This document shows, in pieces, positions 55,020 through 64,000 of a stretch of DNA of 64,000 nucleotides. Below the pieces are notes generated by a model. The model saw nothing but the letters and a program-made list of their open reading frames with translations. It was not told where the DNA came from and did not search any database. The position numbers and the translations under genes were made by a program. Within the stretch, counting starts at the first letter, position 1, and each line of letters begins with the position of its first letter. The DNA is from Megalobrama amblycephala (lineage: Eukaryota > Chordata > Actinopteri > Cypriniformes > Xenocyprididae). The DNA is taken from assembly GCF_018812025.1 (NCBI RefSeq), contig NC_063063.1, positions 4,122,672 to 4,186,671 of the forward strand, read 5' to 3'.

Positions 55020-56130
55020 GCACCCGAAGCCCAATGTGTAATTCATATGCGATCCGTTTTGGAGCGCGCGCACACAATTCAGCCTTGGGGAACAGCGTCT
55101 CTTGCGCGGATTATTGTGCTTTCGACGTTTTAAAACGTTGATAATAATTATCAAACATGCCCCGCAATATAGCAACAGTAAAGACTGCATTTAAGTCTGG
55201 GTTTATGGAGGAACGAATGCGCACTGCTGTGAGGGAAGGAAGTTGTGCTAGACGAAATGCGGTACCACAAATATCTTATTTCTGATGATCCATGGAAGCC
55301 AAAATCGAAATCAAAAATAAAATTAGCTAAATATCACAGGCCTAAACAGTAAGCAAACGTTTAAATGTTTAGTTCTCTCATCCATCCATGTTACTGCGTC
55401 GACCAAAGCGCACACGCAGCAGAGCGCAGCTTGCTCGCACGCCGCGGGCAAAGTTCGAAATAGTTCAACTTTTGCCGCTGCGCTCTGTGACGATTACCCG
55501 CGCGACCGATAGCAACGGGGCATCCAAACAATCGGAAAGCAAATTTCCATAGCTATACAATACAAGTTTGCTTGTCGTATAGATACATCGGGAGAAAAGC
55601 TGTGTCATGGAGACATGACAGACGCTGTCAAGAGCTGCTTCTCTTTCTTCTTCTTATAAGCAGGGCTATTGCTATCGCTCACTTCTTAGCACGGGACATA
55701 TACTTTGCTGCTGACCCAAAGGTGGAACAACAATCAAATGACTAGACGTATAGAACTCCCGCTACAAGTTTGGAAAATTCCGCCTACTTTGCTCTGGCCA
55801 GCGTAGCGCAAATCGATTTTATATCTGAAGGGCTGCGCTGAACCCGGCTGCGAGCGCAGCGCATACCGCGTCCTGTGTGAAAGCCCCATTAATGTTGTGC
55901 GCGCGATGTAGCTCCTCTGCGTGAGAGCGAGCTCTCTTCTGGATTGCAAATAATTAATAGTGATTTTGTTTTCCATCCCGTGGGATTCCCGCTGTCATCT
56001 CCACACACTCGCCTGAGCGCGGACACAGACTGAGTGATACTGGGGACTGGTAGTGAGCGGGAAAACACGGAGCGGATTAAGCAGATGCCCAGCGCCATGC
56101 GTTGTGGAGACAGACACGGGACAGCAGGTG
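55020..56130. other. GC-rich unclassified stretch
   Basis: CpG-rich compared with its surroundings. It contains a short plus-strand ORF from about 55157 (MPRNIATVKTAFKSGF...) with no family I recognise. Parts look like fish MITE ends (for example CTGTGTGAAAGCCCCATTA near 55872-55890). It is probably a transposon remnant; a gene fragment cannot be excluded. Confidence 0.35.
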
Positions 56131-56721
56131 GCAAATTCACTGGATCTTTTTACTCTTATCGACAAAGAACAAATAAGCAGCCTCTCAGATGGCCCTTATT
56201 GTGCTCTCTCCCATTAGATTAAATTACAAAAGGGACATAATGAAAACCATGAACATGAGAAAACAGTGAAAAAAAATCAAATAAAAATTTCCTGATAATT
56301 TACTCACCCTTTACTCACATGTCATCCAAGATGTTCATGTCCTTCTTTCTTCAGTCGAAAAGAAATTAAGGTTTTTGATGAAAACATTCCAGGATGATAG
56401 TTTTCAGTGACGTCACGCCCCGAGGGCGGGCAAAACAAGGCTTTCCTTCATTGCTCGCCAGTCATTTTTACCAGGTTTGTAGTAAGAGTGAGACAGTGAT
56501 ATTAAAAGACCAAATTCATTATACACCTTGTTGATTATGCATACTTTGTACAGGCAAACAATTGAACATAGAATATTAATGCAACACAAGGTTTCTCGTT
56601 AAGAGTTTTTTCACGTTGCGTTCATATTCTGGGCTCATCTGCTTGCTTGTATATTAGTATGCATCATCAAAAAGGGTTAAATTGTATTTGATATTTTAAT
56701 ATCACTGTTTTAGTACATTAA

Positions 56722-57505
56722 AGGGTTAGTTCATCCGAAAAAAGAAAATGTAATTTATTCCCTCATGTCGTTCTCCACCTGCAAGACCTTCATTCATCTT
56801 CGGAACACAAATTAAGATATTGTTGATGAAATCCGATGGCTCAGTGAGGCCTCTATTGAGAGCAAAGCCATTTAAACTCTCAAGGTCCATAAATGTACTG
56901 AAAACATATTTGAAACAGTTCATGTGAGTTCAGTGGTTCAATCTTAATATTATAAAGCGAGAGAATACTTTTTGTGCACCAAAAAAACAACAACAAAATA
57001 ACTACTTTTCAACAGTATCTAGTTATGGGCCAATTTTAAAACACTGCTTCATGAAGCTTCTGAGCTTTATTAATCTTTTGTTTCAAATTAGTGATTCGGA
57101 TCTCCAATCAAACGGCTGAAATCACGTTACTTTGGCGCTCCGATTCACTGATTCGATTCGTAAAGCTCTGAAGTGGTGTTTTGAAATCGGCCCATATAGA
57201 TATTGTTGAAAAGTGTTGAAAAAGTTGTTTTTGGTGCACAAAAAGTATTCTTGTCGCTTTATAATATTAAGATAGAACCACTGAACTCACATGAACTGTT
57301 TCAAATATGTTTTTAATACCTTTATGGACCTTGAGAATTTGAATGGCTTTGCTCTGAATGCAGGCCTCACTGAGCCATCGGATTTCATCAACAATATCTT
57401 AATTTGTGTTCTGAAGATGAACAAAGGTCTTATGTGTAGAACGACATGAGGGTGAGTAATTAATGATGTTATTTTCATTTTTGGGTGAACTAACCCTTTA
57501 AGGCA
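56722..57505. mobile_element. Long foldback MITE (AAAGGGTTAGTTCA family)
   Basis: Two halves are inverted over nearly the whole length (for example CATCTTCGGAACACAAATTA at the left and its near-inverse at the right). Same family as 10030-10795. Confidence 0.75.
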
Positions 57506-59082
57506 CTTTAAGGGTGGGTTGCACTAAGGATTCTTTAGCCTGGTGTCGGTTCACCCTCCGCCTATGCTGCTTGATCATCCCTTTAATTAACCCTTTATGC
57601 GTAGTTAATCTGTGTTTAAAATTAAGTGGTGCTCGATTTAAAATAAAACCCAGATCAACTTGATTAGCGCTAAACTTTGCTTAATTTAATCCTTATTGGT
57701 GCAACCCACCCTAGTGTTTTTCACATTAGCTTTTTAAAAAATCGTTTTTAGTGATTGAATTTGAAATCACTGCAGGTGTTGCATATGAATCACAAGTGCC
57801 CAAAACTTGCATCTTGTTCACATATTTTTGTTTTTATTATGGGAAATTGATAGGCTTGTGCTGTAATTACATGGCTGCTCCATGGCAATCACGTCACAAA
57901 AACTATGAAGTAGTGGACCTCAATTGGCCACATACGGTTGAAGGTCAAAATTAGTTTCAGTGCAACGTCACACCCTTCCAACAAAGAAATGGATCGACTT
58001 CTGAAAGCTTATTACATTGCCATTTTCTACATTATATTTCAAATTGAATATTGCAACACTTAAGCTTCCATACTTGAGAGACCTCTCGAGCCGTCTTAAA
58101 TAACTGGGAGAGTAAGAGTGATTCTTAGCTTTAAGAAATTTGGTAACTTGCTTTTATACTTGAATTTAAATTTTGTGAATTCTCAGTACTTAAGACTAAG
58201 ATGGCACTTTGAGAAACTTGATAAATACAGGCCCAGTTTTATAATGTAGACATTTTTAATTACACATATGCATAAAAAAAGTAGAAATATTGTTTCTTAT
58301 TGGCCTGATTCGCCAAATCATACATAAAACAAAACAAGCCCTGCAAAAAAGAACTCATGTTAAATACAGACACTTTTAATAGCAAGAATGAAAAGATAAT
58401 TAATAACTCTTAATAAAATGCATCACAAAATGTAATGATGTAAATATCCCCCCCAAAAAAACATGTAAAGTCCAAGCACATCGTTACAGCATGCAGTGAC
58501 ATTTGATCTTATGAAAAAGTGAAACCGTAAACATTCACTTTACGTTTTTAATGTTTTTAATGTTTTATGTTTTTAAAGATGTTTGTTTGTTTTGTCAAAT
58601 CATATAGCAATATTTTTGACAAAATATTTTGTCAAACAAAACAAAAAAACCCTTCTGAACATTAGGCTTATTTGATGTACTGTGACATTACATAATAAAT
58701 GTTTTTTGTTCAAAACCAATAAAGAAAAACATGTTGTATGTAGAAGTTATAAAATGTTTTGTTTGTTCCCACTGCAGCTTTTAAGCCATGTCGCTTTCTT
58801 CTAAATAATGTTATAGCTCTATAAAATCTGATTCTATGAATACAATCATCTTGACCTTTAAAAAAATAACTAGATTTACTGACCATAAAACTATCATTTG
58901 ATCAATCTATGAATCTAACATGACATAAGAGACCTTTCAGTGTACAGTAAGTTCAGGACATTCTGTGCCCTGTTCTCTTACTCCACTCATTCCCACAATC
59001 ACATGGAAAACGAGGACAGGTCATTTGGGAGTACTAAAGTCAAAAGAGCAGGATGAACCTTGAAAAGGCCAGGATGACCCAT

Positions 59083-62000
59083 TTAAAATTGGAAACCAGA
59101 ACAATAAGGGTTTTTTGACAAGTCATCGCCCCTCCTTTCACTGGCTTCTACTGCTGGTTCTTGCTGTATGTGTCCATGAGAGTGAGAGTCAGAAGACGAA
59201 TACAGAAGAGAAGGCTCTTTCATTTCTCACGGTCAAGGGAGGCTGAAACAACTACTGTTGAAAAAAAGTACATAACATCTGTACATTTTGAAAAATTGCT
59301 AAAATGTCATGCAATGGCAAATACATCCACTAAAGCTAAGGTTCTCAACTGATTTGATTAGACGCCAAAAACACATCCGTCATTTTAAAAGCTAACAAAT
59401 GTATTTATGATGCTATCCTGACTATGCAATATTAGTTACAGTTGGCATTTGAGAGATGCATATTAGTATTCAAACTTTTTATAACTTTAATTAAAAAAAA
59501 TATTATTATAGTAATTTACAAAAGTAATATTTCATTCATTTTTTATTAGAGTTAAAACTAATAATAATAACAGTTCAAATCAAAATATTATACAGTATTA
59601 TAAAATATATTTGTATTATTAGTATTTACTGTGTAATATAAATATTAACATTATCACATATTTATCATTAGAGTTAAAAACTAATAACAACAGTTCAAAT
59701 GGCAAACCAAATCACAGCAAAAAAAGAAGAAAAACAAATCACTAAAAATCACATTAGGAATTTAAAACAATCCAAATAAAACTCTTTGTGTACTAAAAAA
59801 AGAAAAAAGAAAAAAGAAACTTAAAATCTCTCTTAGGGTACTTAAAGTAAAGTATCTAAGTGGTTTGACTGACAAAAAAGCTTGAGAGCCCCTGATTTAA
59901 ATGACCATTTATTATTTTTAACATGCTATCCTTGACTATTATTTTGGGGTTGTGACCAGTTGAGAAACACAGTTAAACTATATGTACTGCGACACAAGCA
60001 GGTGTACCTTTGCGTGTAGGTTGAGCTTTAGCGCCCTTCGCTGTACTGCTTTGAGACAGTGTGTCCATAATCCACTGAAGAGAAGATGTACAGAACTCCA
60101 TCTGCATATAGAGGAGTATTCATCTTTGAACAACAGCTTGACAGTCTATACAGTGCAATAGAGACATCACATCATATGTCTTTACCTCTGCTTCTAGAGC
60201 TCGCAGCCTGCGGTCAACATCTCTGATCTCGCCAACCTGCTTGAGGACACCATCCACCCTGAAACATGCACAAAAATCAACATTACGCATTATTCTGAGG
60301 TAAAATAAGGTTTATAATCACATTTTGTCTGTTGATTTTCTTCAAGTCGTGATGAAAAAGTAGTAGCGACAGATGTTTTCTTCCATATTTTGACATACAC
60401 CCGAGTGAAACGGATTATTAAAAAGGAAAAAATATAGGGCAGGGACTTCAATGAATGAGGCATTTATTTTTATTATTACACCAGTGTGCAGCATCCACTT
60501 GGATGATGCGACGGCAGCCACAGTATAACGGCGTCAGTGCGCTCACCACACACCAGCTGTAGGTGGAGAGGAGAGAGAGTGAGAGAGCCAATTCAATGGA
60601 TGGGGATTATTAGAAGGGCCAATGGAGGGAATTTGGCCAGGATACTGGGGTTACACCTCTTTACGAGAAGTGCCATGGGATTTTTTTGATGACCACAGAG
60701 AGTCAGGACCTCGGTTTACCATCTCATCCGAAAAACGGTGCTTGTTACAGTACAGTGCCCCGTCACTATACTGGGGCATTAGGACCCACACAGACCACAG
60801 GGAGAGCACCTCCTGCTGGCTTCACTAACACCTCTTTCAGCTCTGTCTCCCATCCAGGTACTAACCAGGCTCAGCCCTGCCCATTCCTGGGCTACAGGGT
60901 ACCATATCACCCTGGTGTGGTTCTATTCATCCGTTGTTGATTGGATATTGAGATGTGGACATGGCACTCAAAAGCAGGGGCAAAGTTTGAAAACTAAATG
61001 ATTGGAGAAGTCCTGCATACATCACCAGAGAGAAATCTGACAATTTCACTGGAAGGTCCAGTTATGACATTTTGCTTAAAACATTGAGGTCAAAACCTTT
61101 TTTTTAAAAAAGAAAAAAAAAGAATTAGGTGTGGTATAATAAAGGTGCAGTCATGTACTGTTGCTTGACTAAATTTTGTGGGAGAAATCCAGTCATTTCA
61201 ATAGGAATACGTATGAATACATTTTAGCACCTTGTGACAGCACCTTAAAGGGGTGGTGCAATGCTATTTCATGCATTCAGACTTACACTGTTGAAGAGTT
61301 GGATTCTCATGCTAAAAATGGCCAAAGTTTCAAAATACGAGTTGGATGTATGAAGGAGTATTTCTGTGCCAAATGACTACTTTCGGTTTCGGTACAGGTT
61401 TCGGAGAGTTTTTTCTAGTATGGCCCTTTATCACGTAATAAAGGGCGGAATTCCTTGTATAGGCACTTCTCCCTGATAAGCATGCGCACACACATCACCC
61501 AGAACAAGAGCAAGAGCACACCCATCAACGCATTTCGTTCGGGATATGGAAGCAGAGAGATTTTTCAACAATGGCTGTGTCCCAATTCAGGGGCTGCACC
61601 CTTTGAAGGCTGCATACATCATCGAGGCAGTCTCATTTAAGAAAAATAACCGTTAGATTGCAACGTAAGAAAGAAATGACAGTATTTTACACCTCACAAT
61701 GAATATCAGTCAATTTTATTACAGTTACTTTTCTTAAATATAACATCCTTGATGAAGTATTCAGCCTTCAAATGCAATCTCCAAAATACAAAGCCTCCGA
61801 AATGAGGTCACCAAAGTCACCAAAGGAGAGTGTTTTTGGTTGTGAGGGAAAGATTACCCTTTTCAGCTTCAGAAAGAACCCAGTGTTAAGGGAACAGAGG
61901 ATGAAGTTTGTTTTTCCTGGGCAGCAACGGAGTTGTGCACGTATGTTTGTTTGTTCCCGGGATTTCGGTGACGAATGTTTTGTAAACAAGTCCCAGTTTG

Positions 62001-63285
62001 CCGGTGGATTTCCAGATCGCGGGCAGTGAGTAAAACTGCATCAAATGTCTGTGTTTTGATGCCAATCGGTGTGCAAGTGCATATAATGTCGACAACACAA
62101 ACGCTTTTGTTCCCTTTTTATTTATAATGATGTCACAGCTAGTAGACGATCTCAACGCAGAAGCTGCGTCCTCGTGACTCTTTAGCTCGGCAGGCACGCC
62201 TCCAGGAGCTTGGCTTTTTCCGGAAAGACTCGGGTTTAGCGTATATATTTTTTTTTATAAATATGACAAAATTAAAGACTTTTCAGAGATATGAAGGATG
62301 CATTGTTTCTCTATATGTACTCAAGATTAACATGAGATTGGCAGAAACTGTGTGTAATACCCTCCCTTTAATATACACTATATTGCCAAACCTTTTGGGA
62401 TGCCTGCCTTTCCATGCACATGAATTTAATGACATCCCATTCTTAATCCGTAGGGTTTAATATGGAGCTGGCCCACCCTTTGCAGCTATTACAGCTTCAA
62501 CTCTTCTGGGAAGGCTTTCTAGAAAGTGTGTTTATGGGAATTTTTCACCATTCTTCTAGAAGCACATTTGTGAGGTCAGGCAGTGATGTTGGCGAGAAGG
62601 CCTGGCTCACAGTCTCCGCTCGAATTCATCCCAAAGGTGTTCTGTCGGGTTGAGGTCAGGACTCTGTGCAGGCCAGTCAAGTTCCTCCTCACCAAACTCA
62701 CTCATCCATGTCTTTATGGACCTTGCTTGTGCACTGGTGCGCAGTCATGTTGGAACAGGAAGGGGCCATCCCCAAACTGTTCCCACAAAGTTAGGATCAT
62801 GAAATTGTCCAAAATGTCTTGGTATGCTGTAGCATTAAGAGTTCCTTTCACTGGAACTAAGGGGCCAACATTTCTTTCACAAATGTTTGTAGAAGCAGTC
62901 TGCATGCCTAGGTGCTTGATTTTATACACCTGTGGCCATGGAAGTGATTAGAACACATTATTGGAACATTTTAAATTGTAATAATATTTCACAATATAAC
63001 TTTTTTCTGTATTTTTGATGAAATCAATTCAGGCTTAATGAGCATAAGAGACTTACACATAGTTATGTTTCCAGATTTTTGACCAGTACGAACAGTGAAC
63101 TTCTTTATTTCAAAAGCAGGAAAATGTTATTTTTCATGCAAGTTTGACTCACTTAGCACTTGTGCGTTTCAGCCTCTCAGAGTCGGTCCCTCTTTGTTTT
63201 TTGCCCTCCATAGCCAGGAAGTTCTCCTTCTGCAAGTTCTCCCATTTCACCAGCTTGTTAGCTTCTCTACCCTTTAATTGAATGG
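59083..63285 (-). CDS. trpm4: Second trpm4 gene: last four coding exons (5' part outside window)
   Basis: Exons 63153-63285, 60186-60258, 60008-60101 and 59083-59225 correspond in length (133, 73, 94, 143 nt), phase and splice sites to exons 25-28 of the complete gene. The frame is open to TAA at 59083-59085. Residue differences seen: Val to Met in exon 25, Lys to Arg in the coiled coil (exon 26), four in exon 27 (Glu-Ala to Asp-Thr, Val to Ala, His to Gln), and Val to Asp in exon 28. No lesion is seen, so this end looks functional. The exon 24 homologue would begin just past the right edge. Zebrafish is reported to carry tandem trpm4 copies, so this is probably one of such a series. Confidence 0.88.
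60475..60921 (-). mobile_element. SINE3-like element, duplicate of 18872-19318
   Basis: Practically identical to 18872-19318 and at the homologous place in the intron between exons 25 and 26. It was therefore present before the duplication rather than inserted twice. Confidence 0.75.
62376..62955 (-). mobile_element. Truncated Tc1-like transposon, duplicate of 20782-21362
   Basis: Same truncation points as the partner. Its own indels (for example near 62595 and 62725) break the transposase frame further than in copy 1. Confidence 0.85.
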
Positions 63286-64000
63286 CTATTATAAAAGATA
63301 AATACACACAAATTTTACATATTTTTCATATTTCATCTTCAGCAAATCTCCTTTTTAAACTATATTTCTAAGGGTGTGTTCACACTTGGCACGTTCAATT
63401 TGTTTATAACGCACTCTGGTGCGATTGCTCTGTTAGCGTGGTTCAGTTGAGTAAGTGTGAACGCTGCTATGAACCCTGGTGTGCATCAAACAAGCAGACT
63501 GAGACCCCTGAAAAGGTCTCAGTTCAATTCCAAATGAACTCTGTTGCAATTTGACTGAAATATATACGCAACACAGATCAAAGATATCTAAACAAACTAG
63601 GGCTGCCCTACCCCCTAATTTTGAACTAATCGTTAGTTGACTAGAAGAGGCTTAGTCGACCAAAAATTCGATTAGTTGGTTAGTCACAGAAAAAAAAAGA
63701 AAAAAAAACTTGAGGCGAAGTCACACAGTCTGTGGGCTGAGGGACGAATTGTTAATAGTGGGTCCTTGTGGTAATTACAGTACGTTGGGCAGGAAATCCA
63801 AACATTCGCCTATCATCCATCGACCTCATAGTCACAATGTTGCCCATCACAGTTCAGTACAGGCCTCAGAACCATACCTTCTTGCAGCAGATCTTTGTTT
63901 GTGTGTGATGGAGGAATTCCTGGTGTTCTTTTGATGCAAAATATGTGTCGTTTTGACATATAAAGACATTTTGTTTTGTTTTGTATCTTTAGGTTCGGTT

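Larger units (their letters stand above)
49801..59082. other. Interval between the two trpm4 genes
   Basis: I found no host exon. It holds AT microsatellites (50842-50874, 51025-51087), a copy of hrc-flanking DNA (51387-51494), MITE copy B (51511-52118), a hAT-like element (52978-54516), a GC-rich unclassified stretch (about 55020-56130) and a foldback MITE (56722-57505). The segmental duplication begins at about 58235. Confidence 0.6.
58235..64000. repeat. Segmental duplication, copy 2 (partner 16722-22412)
   Basis: Same orientation and order as copy 1. The alignment is still running at the last base of the window, which corresponds to about 22412. Copy 2 has a private AT-rich insertion at about 59340-59900 and lacks about 350 bp present at 16880-17230. 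Confidence 0.9.

Noticed and set aside
54603..55190. 195-codon minus-strand reading frame
   Set aside because: It runs through poly-A/T tracts and transposon-like sequence, with a low-complexity Lys run and no recognisable domain or splice support.

Overview
This is vertebrate nuclear DNA, most likely from a cyprinid teleost. It shows canonical GT-AG exons separated by AT-rich introns full of fish DNA transposons (Tc1-like elements, hAT-like elements and foldback MITEs of types very common in zebrafish and carp genomes) and a 5S rRNA-derived SINE. I see no prokaryotic gene, CRISPR array or standalone RNA gene.

All recognisable host genes lie on the minus strand. (1) At 5.6-14.1 kb is a gene for a secreted, Glu/Asp-rich protein with a Cys-rich C-terminus. 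I assign it to hrc (sarcoplasmic reticulum histidine-rich Ca2+-binding protein). It has five coding exons, and the large first exon carries three apparent frame changes and one in-frame stop. (2) At 18.0-49.6 kb is a complete trpm4 gene (Ca2+-activated monovalent cation channel). I rebuilt 28 coding exons with matching phases, giving 3807 nt and 1268 codons plus stop. (3) At 59.1-63.3 kb are the last four coding exons of a second trpm4 gene in the same orientation; the rest lies beyond the right edge. HRC and TRPM4 are also neighbours in human (19q13.33), so the linkage is old.

About 5.7 kb around the trpm4 3' end (16.72-22.41 kb) is repeated at 58.24-64.00 kb, transposons included, so this is a recent segmental or tandem duplication. 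Identity varies sharply along it: near-identical over intron 25 and exon 26, but clearly diverged in exon 27. This suggests gene conversion. A short copy of hrc 3' flanking DNA at 51.4 kb suggests that the duplicated unit once included hrc.

The rest is transposon-derived. Several elements have intact ends and target-site duplications: hAT-like elements at 9.04, 26.84-29.66, 36.44-37.61 and 52.98-54.52 kb, Tc1-like elements at 24.59-26.12, 32.32-33.90 and 43.13-44.75 kb, and an element with a 9-bp duplication at 7.81-8.39 kb. Some lie within 20-50 bp of trpm4 splice sites.

Functionally, both genes act in Ca2+ handling: HRC buffers Ca2+ in the SR lumen, and TRPM4 turns a rise in cytosolic Ca2+ into depolarisation. 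No new molecular system is evident. The points of interest are the trpm4 tandem array, the damaged hrc coding exon, and substitutions at trpm4 positions known to bind Ca2+ or line the filter.
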